Source of the DNA: Mytilus californianus
Taxonomy: Eukaryota; Mollusca; Bivalvia; Mytilida; Mytilidae
Assembly (NCBI RefSeq): GCF_021869535.1
Contig: NW_026262679.1
Coordinates: 87,603,143 to 87,667,142, forward strand
Length of the DNA stretch: 64,000 nt
Direction of reading: 5' to 3'
In this document: in pieces, positions 11,701 through 23,860 of the stretch
Layout of the letters: every line of letters starts with the position of its first letter
How positions within the stretch are numbered: the stretch's first letter is position 1
Program-made: the position numbers and the translations under genes
The notes under the pieces: model-generated
Databases searched by the model: none
Told to the model about the DNA's origin: nothing
What the model saw: only the letters and a program-made list of their open reading frames with translations

Positions 11701-13429
11701 AATTGCTTAAATTGCAGAACATTTGTCAATGTACGATGATCATTATACAATGAAGAGATAAACCTATATATAATAGTTGTACTATATAGGGCAGTTGTTA
11801 ACAACTTGATACTAGTGCATTAACGAATTTGTTAATGTTAAAAAAAAAAAGAAAAAAAAGAGAGATAAAACATCGTTTATTTATAAAAATTACTAATCAA
11901 ATAATCAATATTGCAATTTCCGGATGGCCTAAGACTTTTATACTAATTTATACTTAGTATTATTGTAACAAGGAGGGGTAAACAGATTTTTAACGCACTA
12001 TTATTGTGATCCTTTGCGCCGCATGGAAATTCCTTTTCTTGGGCGATTCTGCATGCACATACATTTGTCTTATTCTCTTGCTTTATAATGAACGTTTAGT
12101 TTCAGAATATTTATTTTCAAACGACTATACTGTCTTCCCTTTAAGTAGAGCGGACACTAAGATAACCATCTTGTTGTCCCAGAAAATCCCATATCAAATG
12201 TGAGTCCTTAAATTTCCAAAGCCGTACGCTAATTAAGTTTGAACACTTAAATTTGCATAGATGATATAAAAAAATCTAATTCCGTTTCAAACCTCCATTT
12301 CTTTTTAATTTTTCCTTTTTTTTTTATACAAAACAAAATTGAAATTTGCTTTGTTCTAATATAGCAGGAATTCAAGTGTTTACGGATTCAAAAAGATTAT
12401 AAGTTATCCTCTGAAAAATGTTTTTCAACGATCCCTCAAACTGCTGTTGAACGCCATATTTTAATTTTCGTCATGCGATTATGCATTATTTTCTATGACA
12501 AAACCGGGTCTGCTTTGTGAAATTTAAGGACAAAACCGGGTCGTACACATTGACAAAACCGGGTGCTTCAATTTTGACATGACCCACTTCTTTCATTCCA
12601 TGCACAGACATGTAAATATTGAGGCGATCATAGTGAAAAGTCTTGACATCTCCGTGTTAATATCTTTCTTTCCGTACCTTTCTTTCCATACAATGTGCTC
12701 AATTTAAAGAGAAATTAAACAAATTCGAGGCAGGGTTCACTCAATTCACCATTTTGATGTGCTTTTTTACTTATTTCTCCATAAATCTAGAACGGTGGTA
12801 GAAAATATTACATCACACTATCGAAAATAGTTATATGTGTATGTATATTCTTCAATATCATTAAAACAACATATAAATAAACAGAATTTCTACATTTCTC
12901 TGTCTGTTGATTGTCCGTCACCGTACCGGACATTAGATACTATTGAGTCCAAACATTTTTCGCCGGGGTAGTTTAGATACAGTGTTAATGGGACCCAATC
13001 AGAAAAGTCTGGATTGTTAAACAATTTAGATTGTTGGAAAGAACATCATCAATATACCTGTTTGTGAAATTAAATAATATTACTTCTTTGATCTTCTTGT
13101 GAATCCTGAACGTTATATTCCGCTGCTCTACGATGGATACATTAGCTCTACATCCGGGAAAAATGCGAACAAAGAATGCGTTTCCAAAATTGTTCCTATG
13201 TTAATTAAAACTGTAAAAATAGAATTGTTATAATTATATATTATTCAATTTGTTAAATATTAGAACAAAATATCCTTTTTTTTAAAGCAGAAAAGACCCA
13301 TCTAAACAACATTTGATACAAAAATCTAATAACAGCTTAGGGGTTTAAACTATTTGCAAACTGGCTATAAAAACAAATAATTATTGTTAATTATGGAACG
13401 CCACAGCTGTCTTATGTGGAACTCTTATA

Positions 13430-13890
13430 TTACGTTATGTTGTTTTATTATTACTTGATGATATGTTGGCTTTACATAATGATGTTTTGATATAACTCAA
13501 TATGGCATAGTCATTACTTAATGATATTTCGATATTTCACGACATGGTTTCGTATTGACTTGATATAGTTTTATCATTACTTGATTAAATCATTTGGTTT
13601 TGTCATTAATCAATGTGGCTTTGTCATAAGTCGATGTGGTTTCACCATTATTTAATGTGGTTGTTTCATTAGGCAATGTGGTTTTAACACTACTTGATGT
13701 GTATGTGACTTAACGTAATGTAGTTGTTTCATTACATGATGTGGTTTTGTTGTTTCGTAATGATGATTTGCCAATTCTTTATATGGTTATAACATTACGT
13801 AATGATGTTTTAAAATTTGACGATTTGACACTACATGATGTATTTGTTTCAGTATTTGATGTGGTTATCACATTACGTGGTGGAGGTAAA
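13430..13890. repeat. Degenerate minisatellite, about 25-28 bp unit
   Basis: Diverged units of the form GATGTGGTTTTGTCATTACTT repeat through this stretch, with GATGTGG, CATTA and TTGAT recurring at 20-30 bp steps. It ends just before the tandem duplication. Confidence 0.75.
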
Positions 13891-13898
13891 ACCACGTG

Positions 13899-16497
13899 AC
13901 CATTTCGGAAAAACTAGTTCTATTTTTAAACCGATTTCACTATGTCGTTTGTTTAATGTCCTTTGAATGAAATTCGCCATCCATTGAGTTCAAGTTCAAA
14001 TTAAAGTTCGACTTGTTGTTCAGAGTTATTCGGTATGAAAAAGGGGAACGGCAGACAAAAATATGAAAAAAGTACTAAACAATTTACAGTCTTTCGGCCA
14101 TACGGGGGATATCCCTAAACAATTTTGTCCTGCCGTTTTTTTTTTCTTTCTTAGTTCTGAAATGGGAGCAGTATATATAATAATTCGTGAAAGATTCCAC
14201 GGAATTCTCGTCTCGCCTGATATTGCTGCTGTCAGTGTAAAAGCGTAATGTTGACTGTACATTTATTTGTACATTTATCGGTAAATACAAAATTAAAAAA
14301 AGAAATGTTTTTCTGTTGATGCTTTATCTTGATCTTGAAGAATAACTCCTATACAAGTTTTATACTAATCCATTGAGTTTTTCAATTTATCATACCAAAA
14401 CAGTCTAATTCGGAAATATTTAATGCACAAAAAAACCTATATAGAAATAAGAAAATGTGGTATGATTGCCAATGAGACAACTCTCAACCAAATATTTACC
14501 ACATGACGAAGAAGTTTTAAACAACTATATTTGACTGTATAGTCTTCAACAATGAGCAAAACCCATACCACATAGTATACTACAAAAGGTCCCGAAATGA
14601 AAAATGTAAAAACAATTTAAATGAGAAACCTGACAATCTAAATGATGAAGACGCCGACGCCACTAACCACAACGAAATATAGGTTTGTTGTGTCTCACTG
14701 CCGCTACATTAATGTCCAAGGTTCAACACAAAAATCAAAAGACTTGTACTTTATTGTCAGCAATGAGACACTTTAAATCAACTCACACTATAGTTACAGG
14801 GAATTGGGGGGATAAAATATGATTTTCTTAATTTTTTTAGCGTATACAATTATTTGAACATATACGAATATCAATCTGTTATTATTATAAATTGCATACT
14901 CTGATATATATCGCACTAATTGAAACAACAAACTTTTTGGAATATCTGTTTCACAAGTGACGACGGATATGTTCCAGTTTTCGTACCACAACCCCGTCCT
15001 CTTTTCCTCGAACGGGAACTACCAAATAAAACCAAATCACTTGGTTTATACTTTCACGAATAACACGACGGCTACCACACGTTGAGCAGAATCTGCTTAA
15101 TCTTCTGGAGCACGCGAGATCATCACCAATGGATTTATATCACCCAGTAATACCGATCTATTGATTTAAGCCTATTGGAACTTGACCATTTCGGAAAAAC
15201 TAGTTCTATTTTTAAACCGATTTCACTATGTCGTTTGTTTAATGTCCTTTGATTGAGTTTCGCCATCCATTGAGTTCAAGTTCAAGTTAAAGTTCGACTT
15301 GTTGTTCAGAGTTATTCGGTATGAAAAAGGGGAACGGCAGACAAAAATAAGAAAAAAGTACTAAACAATTTACAGTCTTTCGGCCATACGGGGGATATCC
15401 CTAAACAATTTGGTCCTGCCGTTTTTTTTTCTTTCTTAGTTCTGAAATGGGAGCAGTATATATAATAATTCGTGAAAGATTCCACGGAATTCTCGTCTCG
15501 CCTGATATTGCTGCTGTCAGTGTAAAAGCGTAATGTTGACTGTACATTTATTTGTACATTTATCGGTAAATACAAAATTAAAAAAAGAAATGTTTTTCTG
15601 TTGATGCTTTATCTTGATCTTGAAGAATAACTCCTATACAAGTTTTATACTAATCCATTGAGTTTTTCAAATTTATCATACCAAAACAGTCTAATTCGGT
15701 AATATTTAATGCACAAAAAAACCTATATAGAAATAAGAAAATGTGGTATGATTGCCAATGAGACAACTCTCAACCAAATATTTACCACATGACGTAGAAG
15801 TTTTAAACAACTATATTTGACTGTATAGTCTTCAACAATGAGCAAAACCCATACCACATAGTATACTATAAAAGGTCCCGAAATGAAAAATGTAAAAACA
15901 ATTTAAATGAGAAACCTGACAATCTAAATGATGAAGACGCCGACGCCACTAACCACAACGAAATATAGGTTTGTTGTGTCTCACTGCCGCTACATTAATG
16001 TCCAAGGTTCAACACAAAAATCAAAAGACTTGTACTTTATTGTCGGCAATGAGACACTTTAAATCAACTCACACTATAGTTACAGGGAAATGGGGGGATC
16101 GGAATAAGCGACAAACATCAATTCTATAAAATATGATTTTTTAATTTTTTTTAGCGTGTATAATTATTTGAACATATACGAATATCAATCTGTTATTATT
16201 ATAAATTGCATACTCTGATATATATCGCACTAATTGAAACAACAAACTTTTTGGAATATCTGTTTCACAAGTGACGACGGATATGTTCCAGTTTTCGTAC
16301 CACAACCCCGTCCTCTTTTCCTCGAACGGGAACTACCAAATAAAACCAAATCACTTGGTTTATACTTTCACGAATAACACGACGGCTATCACACGTTGAG
16401 CAGAATCTGCTTAACCTTCTGGAGCACGCGAGATCATCACCAATGGATTTATATCACCCAGTAATACCGATCTATTGATTTAAGCCTATTGGAACTT
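13899..16497. repeat. Recent 1.29-kb tandem duplication
   Basis: Copy 1 is 13899-15184 and copy 2 is 15185-16497; matching points (CATTTCGGAAAAACTAG at 13901 and 15187) are 1286 bp apart. Copy 2 has an extra stretch of about 25 bp near 16100. Otherwise only scattered substitutions and single-base indels are seen. Each copy holds a family-M repeat (14447-14650, 15730-15925) and a 5' part of family A (14935-15115, 16257-16440). Frames inside differ between copies by frameshift, so it is not coding. Confidence 0.9.
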
Positions 16498-16554
16498 TTT
16501 TTTACATTTTCTTATGTTGTGCTGTTACATTACAGTCCGAGTTTAGGTTAGGGT

Positions 16555-16785
16555 TTAGCGCTCACATACATGTCAAACTCCGCCACGTGCACTTTCTGTA
16601 TGTGCCTGCCCAAGCCACTTGAAGAACCTGTGGTTCAATGGTTGTCATTGTTTACTGTGTGTCAAATTTGTTTTTCGTAGATTGTTTTGTTATAAATTTG
16701 AATTGTTTCCCTTTTTCACGTGGTGGCCTTTGTAGCCTTTTTTTTTACTCTAATACGGTGCGTTGAAGGCTGTATAGTCCAGTCG
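16555..16785 (-). repeat. Family M fragment, reversed
   Basis: The reverse complement carries the AGGCTCC-like, CAATTCAAA and GCCTTCAACGCACCG blocks in family order, but diverged. It abuts the left end of the next inverted element. Confidence 0.6.
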
Positions 16786-17639
16786 ATTTGTGAAACAATT
16801 GTTCAGATTGTGGTAAAAGCATCAAACTGTGCAGAGTTTTAGTTGAGGTCATGGCAAACATCAATAGCTATGGACCCAATTCAGAAAAACAAAATGGCTG
16901 CTCTGGGCGGCCATTTTTAAAAATGGCCTCATAAAAATTAATAATAATTATTAAAAAAATATATGAAAAATAAATGACGTTACTTATTTTGATAACCTTT
17001 GATATATTCATCACTAATGACGAAGAAAATCATCTGAGGACTTCATATATTGAAGTATTGGTGGCCATCTTGAATGGTGGCCATTCAGTTTGAAAACATA
17101 AATTTTCAACATTATTTGCTATTCTTATTAGTTTGCTATTTGCATTTATACTCATGTTTTTATGCTTTTACAACTACTTTTGCAAATTATATGACTGCTG
17201 CTATTTATATTGGATAGTCACAAGTGGTCAAATAAGAAATGCATATGTTGACAAAATAACTAATTTCTTTTACTCGCAGGCTTGCCTAAGTAGTTTTTTT
17301 CCTCAGAAAATAAAGTATATACAATATAATTTATGACCACTCTATGTCGAAAAGGAAAACAATGTTGGTATTGAAATCACTGAAGCTGATAAACCCAATG
17401 AATAAATGGCCCGGAAAGAATTTCGACACGCCAAGCAAGGACACGTGAGGATTTACAATTCCAAGCAGATACAAACAGAGCAGACATAGACATTTGAACT
17501 GGTAATCAGTCCTTTGTTGTAAGCATACAAAGATGCTGCATATTGAATTAATAGTTTCTCTCATCATTCAACTTGGAACAGTTGAATGAAGGCCAGAAAC
17601 ACTCCAAAATCACAAGGTAAAAGGTACTTATCCTATCAA

Positions 17640-19215
17640 AAAAAAACCAAAAAACAGACACAGTTGCGATGAATCAACAAAAACAATGACTGTAGGGAGT
17701 GTTTTTTTCTTTTTGTTCATTTTTGTGGTGAGGTATTTGACGATCATCATGAAGCATCGACAATTATGATCGACAAACATTTGTGACAAAAAAATATGTG
17801 ACTGTCCACTTGAACTACAACCCATTGTTCTCTTAGCAAGACTCAGCGCTGGAGATTTAATATCACAGGACCAGATATCATGCTAAATGTTTGTTAAAAT
17901 TGCACAACAAGGAAATAAGACAATAATTCAAAGGCACAGAAATAAAGTCAGGGATCTGCTATCCATATATGGAATGGGGCTTGCCAAATTGATAGAATAC
18001 ATTGACAGCTCACAGTCTGGAACAGATATTGTTCTGATATTTGAGCTTGCTGATATCGGTAAATTGTACAATGTACGCCTTGAGCAAATCAGAGTTGTCA
18101 TTGTAGGAATGATTAATACAACGCTTCTAAAAAAATGGATACTAACTGCTATAGAAGATATGCAAGCACACAAGAAAGGTAGCGTCGTTCTTCTGATTTT
18201 TACAGCGGATGACCGTGAGGGCATTCCGGTGTATTGTTCTCGCCTAGATTTACATTACGTAACTTTCGTTTTGGGTTTTTAACCGATCTATAAACATGAT
18301 GAATACGTAGACATCATCAAGTGCAAACTAACATTCCTTATCGCTTGTTATAAATTCATTTTTTCAATGAATACTCATCAAATACTTTTTAAAGAAGATA
18401 AATTAATAATATTAAAATGTTTTGTTATATGTATATACATATAAGTAAAAAGTCATTAATATCTATGCACACGCATGCGGAAGAATATCTCAAGAACGTT
18501 TGCAATCTCAAGAAAGGATAACTCTGCATGGATGATTAAACATTTTTTGCGGGAAAATACGAATGCCTACTCAAATCCATTCTATTTGAAAAATCGAATT
18601 ATTACAGAAGAGTGTCCACCATGCACTTGCACTGCACTATTATCAATATAGTAGAATAGAATGATATACAAATGCATGAAAATTATATATACATGTAACT
18701 GTAATATACAACTATTAATATAATATATAACAATAAACCAGAGTATACTGATTTGTATCACTACAATATAATAGTCATTACGGTGAGGTTGAATTCCCTG
18801 TCATTAATTTATTATCCAAGCACGAACTTGTCCCAGAAAAAAATTATATCTGTACATTAACCTCACTTTCAGGTATAGAGATGTGATTTTTTTTCTGAGA
18901 CAAGTGCTTGTCGGACCATCCACAAGAACTTGCGGTCAGCCGATGTTCAGTACTTCAGTACTTTGATTAACGAATGTGTTGGAGAAGTTCCGAAACAGGC
19001 CATGTCTCCTAGTCGTGACGATGAAGGCCTTATCTTAGCCAAAGTAAATAGAATAGTTTGAAGAGACTAGCTTGCTACTATAAAAAGATTTACAGGGGAA
19101 TTTAATGAAGCCGTTCAACATGAATCATTTCAACAAACACAGAGACACGTGGCTCTCTATCTGATGAGTGATAAGTTGCAGTTGTATCCTTTCGACGACG
19201 AGTTGCACAATTGAA
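17640..19215 (+). pseudogene. Uncharacterised repetitive metazoan protein, broken copy 1
   Basis: The best block translates as VLLARLSAGDLISQDQ followed, after a one-base shift, by YHAKCLLKLHNK (17845-17915). The open frame 17887-18282 then gives a block containing VRDLLSIYGMGLAKLIEYID and RLEQIRVVIVG, then AIEDMQAHKKGSVVLLIF. The frame is lost near 18227. Related coding resumes about 720 bp later (18965-19215, with INECVGEVPKQAMSPSRDDE and FNEAVQHESFQQTQRHVALY), including two in-frame stops near 19060. Facing copy 2 (19398-20085, minus) confirms the family. I recognise the LSAGDxIxQEAKYHAKCL pattern from uncharacterised proteins repeated in many invertebrate genomes; its function is unknown. 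Confidence 0.7.
18816..18910. repeat. Terminal-type hairpin within an insertion
   Basis: Arms around CAAGCAC..CTTGTCCCAGAAAAA and TTTTTTCTGAGACAAGTGCTTG enclose about 35 bases. It lies inside the segment (about 18228-18960) that interrupts pseudogene copy 1, so it may be one end of the inserted element. Confidence 0.6.
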
Positions 19216-19397
19216 CTATAATAGCTGAGAAATGGTAAGTGCTGTCTGCGACTCAACTATATTACTGGACTGTGTCTCGGTGTCTGGCCATCCTAGTATC
19301 ATTCATACTAAGCAATCAATGTCTGTTGAACTGATTCATGTTGGCATCTGTTATTGAATGTCCCTGTAAAGCTATTCTTAGTACCAAGCATATCTCT

Positions 19398-20085
19398 TCA
19401 AGCTATTTTGCCTGCTACGGCTATGATGATGCCTTCATTTTCACGCTTTAAAGATGTGGCTTGTTTCAGAGCTTCACGAACACCTTCGTTGAAAATCAAG
19501 AGAACTAATCTTCCTCGTTTGTAAGCTTGCAGATCTTCTATGGCAGCTACATTCCAATTTCTTAGATACGTTGTACCAGTTCTTCCTTCCATGACAACTC
19601 CAAGATGTTCAAGGCGTGTACTGTCCAATTTAGAGTGATCGGCAAGCCCAGACCGTGTGTCATTAATGTATTTTATTATATTGGAAAGCACAATACCATG
19701 GAAAAGAACTCCTGGCTTTCTTACTGTGTCTTTTATTCTTCCTTTTTGCCATGTTGTCAAGTTTTATCAAACATTATTAGGCATGATACTTGGCCTCCTG
19801 TAATATTACATCTTCAGCACTTAGTTTGGCTAAGAGAACATTGTCTTGTAATTCAAGTGCACAGTCATGCACTATTTCTGCCGATTATAAATGACGATGC
19901 ATTGTGGAGATCGTCAGATACATCATCAAAGAAACAATACACTGCAGTCATTGTTCTTGTTGATCCACAACCACTTTACTGTGACTGGTTGTTTTCTTTC
20001 AACCGACAACTTATCTTCAACTTCAGAAGTATGTTTTCGCTTTTACTGATGAAATATTTTGAGAACTGAAAATATGTTTCCACAG
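19398..20085 (-). pseudogene. Uncharacterised repetitive metazoan protein, broken copy 2
   Basis: Read on the minus strand, the region gives CALELQDNVLLAKLSAEDV, then ILQEAKYHA, two stops, then CLIKLDN (about 19890-19770). The open frame 19760-19398 follows, with HGIVLSNIIKYINDTRSG, RLEHLGVVMEGRTGTTYLR and AIEDLQAYKRGRLVLLIF. It aligns block by block with copy 1. Stops in the N-terminal part and no start for the whole protein make it a relic. Copies 1 and 2 converge, as expected from the inverted structure of the host element. Confidence 0.7.
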
Positions 20086-21208
20086 GATTTGTGACATTTT
20101 GCCTTGTGATTCTGGAGTGTTTCTACAGTTCCATATAGCCTTCATTCAACTGTTTCAAATTGAGCGACTTGACAACCAATTCAATGTGTAAAATATTTTT
20201 ATGCTTGCATCAAAGGACTGATTACCAGCTCAAATGTCTATGCCTGTTCTTTTTGTATCTGCTTGGCTTTGCAAATCCTCTCATGTCTTCTCTTGCCGTT
20301 TCACACATTCTATCCAGTCCACTTGTCCATAAGCTATAAGTTATTCATCTCTAGTGATTTCAATATCTAGCTCTGGTGTTTTTGAAATCTACAATTTTGA
20401 TCCTTTTCGACAAAATTCAGTCATAAATTATATCATTGATACGTAAGTTCTGTTGTAAAAAATACTTAGTCAAACATGTAAGTAAACATGTTCATGCCTT
20501 ATCTGACCACTTGATGAATATCCAATGTAAATTAGCAAAAAAAAGTATAAATGCAAACAATGAATTATAAAAATAGTGAATAATAATATATTGGAAATTC
20601 AGGTTTCAAAAGGGCCGTCATTCAATATGGCCCCCAAAATATCTATATCTGAAGTCCTCAGATGATAGTCCTTGTCATATGTGATTAATATATCATGTGT
20701 TATCAAACGACTGGACTATATGGGAACCCTTCTGCAACAAGCGCGTAATTAATAAAATGTAAACGTCCTGTTTCTAAAGCTCATACAAATATTTTCCAAC
20801 AATGTTCATATATTGCATATTTATTTTCACCGAAATTATGACTTTGGAGCTATAGCTATTTTGTCTTTAAAATTTCAAGATTTTTCAAGATGGCCGCCAT
20901 TCCATATGGGTAACAATTCCATAAACTATGTTCAACAAGACATTTGGTATAAGCACTATCACTGTTTTTATCAGGTTTTATGTCAATATCTTCCCTGATA
21001 AAAATTTCATGAATTGTTTTAGGAATTTTTAGAAATCAAACGTCCGCCATTTTAGAAATGGCTGCCTCTCCCGCCAATTTCGACTTTCAGACTGGGTCCA
21101 TAGCTAAAAATGTTTTCCATGACATATACTACTACTATGCTAAATTTCATGCTTTTACCACAATCTGAGCAATTTTGCCAAAAATCTGCACAAATCGACT
21201 GGACTATA

Positions 21209-21561
21209 ATAAAACAGAAGGGTAACAATGGTATTTTGTTTCTCCTATTGATATTCCTCTTTTACATTTGACTTATTCAACCTCGCATTAAATCAAGGAT
21301 GACAATTTTGTACCAATTTCAGCATTTCTGATGCATATCAGTTGTGCTGACAGTGTAATTATTTATTGTACATCTCATACACGTTTTGTTTTCGGTTCAT
21401 TTCGGTTCGTAAATCTGTCGCTGAAATGGACTCACCAAATTATATTCGATTGTTTCCTTTTTGTAACTAATTTCATTAAGTTTGAATTGGCTAATTTACT
21501 GATTTCTGTTCACTAATGGAATTAATTTAAAAACTTACCTTTAATTTTTGTAATTTTATAT
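21209..21561. other. No gene seen
   Basis: AT-rich; only a 61-aa frame of no recognisable character. Confidence 0.5.
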
Positions 21562-21562
21562 G

Positions 21563-21643
21563 CCTTCACTGGAAATCGAACACCTCGTTGATATCTGTTA
21601 AGTGTGACTGATAGCAACACATCTACGAAACCTCTCGGCTACC
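21563..21643 (-). repeat. tRNA-like (SINE head), reversed
   Basis: On the minus strand GGTAGCCGAGAGGTTTCG resembles an A box and GAGGTGTTCGATTTCC a B box, about 50 bases apart. The length and arms resemble a serine/leucine-type tRNA, but I could not fold a convincing full cloverleaf. It faces a second tRNA-like unit at 21769-21860. Confidence 0.5.
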
Positions 21644-21768
21644 ATTGTGTTGCAATTTAGATGTCTATTCTATGTATATAAATGACCATGTGATACACAT
21701 CGGGTACAAGGGACACACAGGGCTTGTACCTTTATATATACATAATAGGCAATTGTATAGTATAAGTT

Positions 21769-21860
21769 GGTAGCCGCGAGGTTAGCATGGTAAAGATCAA
21801 TGATTTAAAGAGTCAAGTTAAAGTGAGAGACTTGTCGGTCTAGGTTCGAATCCCTTTATT
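21769..21860 (+). repeat. tRNA-like (SINE head)
   Basis: GGTAGCCGCGAGGTTAGC (A-box-like) and GTCTAGGTTCGAATCCC (B-box-like) are separated by a longer than normal spacer. It is the inverted partner of 21563-21643. The sequence between them (21670-21750) is palindromic, with GTATATAAA, TACAAGG and their complements. Confidence 0.5.
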
Positions 21861-21875
21861 CTCTTTGTTGTCCCT

Positions 21876-22418
21876 ATTCTTGAGTTTTTCCATTTATTTT
21901 ATTGTGTATGTTATTGTGGATATTTTTGTGAAAATAGCGGGTTTTCCCGGTTATTTTTGGATTATTATTGGCTATTTCACATATTTGAAACGAAAATGAT
22001 TACATTCAATTTGTCCATTTTTTGTTTTATATATATAGTATTATTTCATCTGTTTTACTACATAATTTTCCATAATGTTTATTCGGAAATCCCTATGCGA
22101 GTAAATCGTGATGTACATAGAATTAGGCTTCTTGCTAGAAATTTCGGTAGTAACTTATTATATAATACATGTACTTAGAAATAAATTCGAATATGTCTTA
22201 TTTTGTAAATTACAGATAATATTCAGATGCCTCATAATTTAAAGACAGACGTGTTAAGTTATATTTGTATTTCTCTAACCAATTAATTGTGAAATTGGAT
22301 TTATTAATGCATCGTTGAACATGATAACGTGGTTATTTAAAAACACTTACAATACCTTCTAATTAAGAAAATGCTTTTCAATTTTGAAAAGACATCAACA
22401 CAATAGTTTAAGTTATAG
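21876..22418. other. No gene seen
   Basis: AT-rich, no recognisable feature. Confidence 0.5.
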
Positions 22419-22514
22419 ATACAATGAATAAGCGTTGATTCATGAAAAACAAACCATTTGCCCTCCGGGCTCATGATTTCTTTTTCAAGAATCAACGCTT
22501 ATTCATTGTATCTA
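22419..22514. repeat. Hairpin with about 25-bp perfect arms
   Basis: AGATACAATGAATAAGCG..GATTC and its exact complement (22489-22514) surround about 42 bases containing GCCCTCCGGGC. Exact arms suggest a young or maintained small foldback. Confidence 0.8.
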
Positions 22515-23794
22515 TACTACATAATAGTTAAACAGTACTCAGACTGATCTATACAAGTAACAGTTACCAAATTGCGTTGGAAACGGACCAATTAGATGGC
22601 AGTGCATCATTTAGTTGTTTATTCATTATATTGTTTTAGCAACAAAATAATACCATAGGGTAGTTTTATAAAACGAAGTGGTTAATATATATTTTTGAAT
22701 TCCAACTTTTTAAAATAACGATTTTTATTTTATAAATGAGTAATTCAAAACCCTATGCATACTTCATTTGTAACTGACCAATGAATGTTCTGTACAAAAA
22801 TTTCTTGTTATATATATTTGATGTTTTTAATCTGTCAGTAATCATGAAATCGATTCGTAAAGACCAGACCATATGAAAACAGTAAGTAAACTCTTCCAAC
22901 AATTAGATATTTAAATAGCTTGTTTCAAAACTTCTAATCGAACAGACCTAGATGCATAAGGTCCTTCACACTATTCAGGTAAATGTTCATTTTGGTTTTG
23001 ATTCAGTAATTTTCCTACACTACGTTACATGCAAATGAAAAATAATTATCCTAGTCTGTTTAGTCAAATTAATTAATAAATTTTGTTTTGTTTGGTTTTT
23101 ATTATTTATAAAAAAAACAATGCCTGTAAACTTCAATGAAACAAAATCGTATTAAATAGCCTAAATGTAACATCTTTAGCATCAAGTTATGTAGGCTTGA
23201 GAGGCTCGATCAAAAGATGAGATATTTTTTGCAAGGTTGATCATCATTCTTAAATTAAAATACAAAGTATTATATGAAAACAAATACTTTTTTTAGTCGT
23301 CCATCATTCCCTTTTTGACGTCTAAATGAAGCATAAACAACTTGAAAAAAAACTTTTACCTTCATAAATTATAATAATCAATTATTTGCTTTTGACGAGG
23401 TCGATACGCTATATATATATGGACTTGGTCAGATTATATTGGACGAAATGTGAGATTCAATACAATCTAACAGAACCATATATAACGTATTGACTGAGTG
23501 AAAATTCATAATTTATATATTACATGTAAATAGTGTAAGTTTGAAAATGACATTGACTCGATGTTCCTTTTTTTTTGAATTATATTGAATCGATGTTTCT
23601 ATTCTTAGTAACATGGCGTCAATATCATTTATAAAAAGGAACGTCGAAAATTGGCAAACAAAAAACCATTAAAAATTTTGCACTATTATAAAAATTTTGC
23701 ACTATTATTGAGCGATTTAAATGAAAATTTTACATTATAGCATTTTAAAAGTTCTTGTCTTCGTGTACTTTGTACATGGAATAATTTACGAAGT
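22515..23794. other. No gene seen
   Basis: AT-rich intergenic sequence; short direct repeats near 23680-23710 only. Confidence 0.5.
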
Positions 23795-23860
23795 TGATTG
23801 ATTGTTGTCTACTTAACGTCCAGTTGCAAATATTTCATGCATGTTCATGACGAGAACACA
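23795..23860 (-). repeat. SINE 3' tail
   Basis: The reverse complement reads CATGCATGAAATATTTGC, then ACTGGACGTTAAG, then an AACAATCAATCAA tail. That resembles a conserved 3' end found on mollusc SINEs and on the unit at 24222-24540. Confidence 0.6.

Larger units (their letters stand above)
9094..12989. mobile_element. 3.9-kb inverted-repeat element
   Basis: The arm 9094-9595 is the reverse complement of 12490-12989, with moderate divergence. The outer ends read TCACTGTGTCTAAACTACC and its complement, each next to TTAA (target duplication possible, unproven). The inner part of each arm holds spaced copies of GACAAAACCGGGT. The interior is filled with other repeats (9859-10270, 10500-10600, 10694-10846, 10940-11351, 11455-11700). 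No transposase was found. Confidence 0.75.
16775..21206. mobile_element. 4.4-kb inverted element carrying two pseudogene copies
   Basis: Outer ends TAGTCCAGTCGATTTGTG (16775) and its exact complement (ending 21206) are flanked by TA on both sides. Inverted homology continues inwards: 16795-17160 against 20530-21190, and 17340-17640 against 20080-20440. The arms are clearly diverged. The halves meet near 19300. Each half carries a copy of the same protein-family pseudogene. No transposase was recognised, so mobility is inferred from the TIR and TA only. Confidence 0.7.

Noticed and set aside
17928-18224. 98-aa minus-strand frame
   Set aside because: Antisense shadow of pseudogene copy 1.
19605-20069. 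154-aa frame on the plus strand
   Set aside because: It is the antisense shadow of pseudogene copy 2, whose minus-strand blocks align with copy 1.
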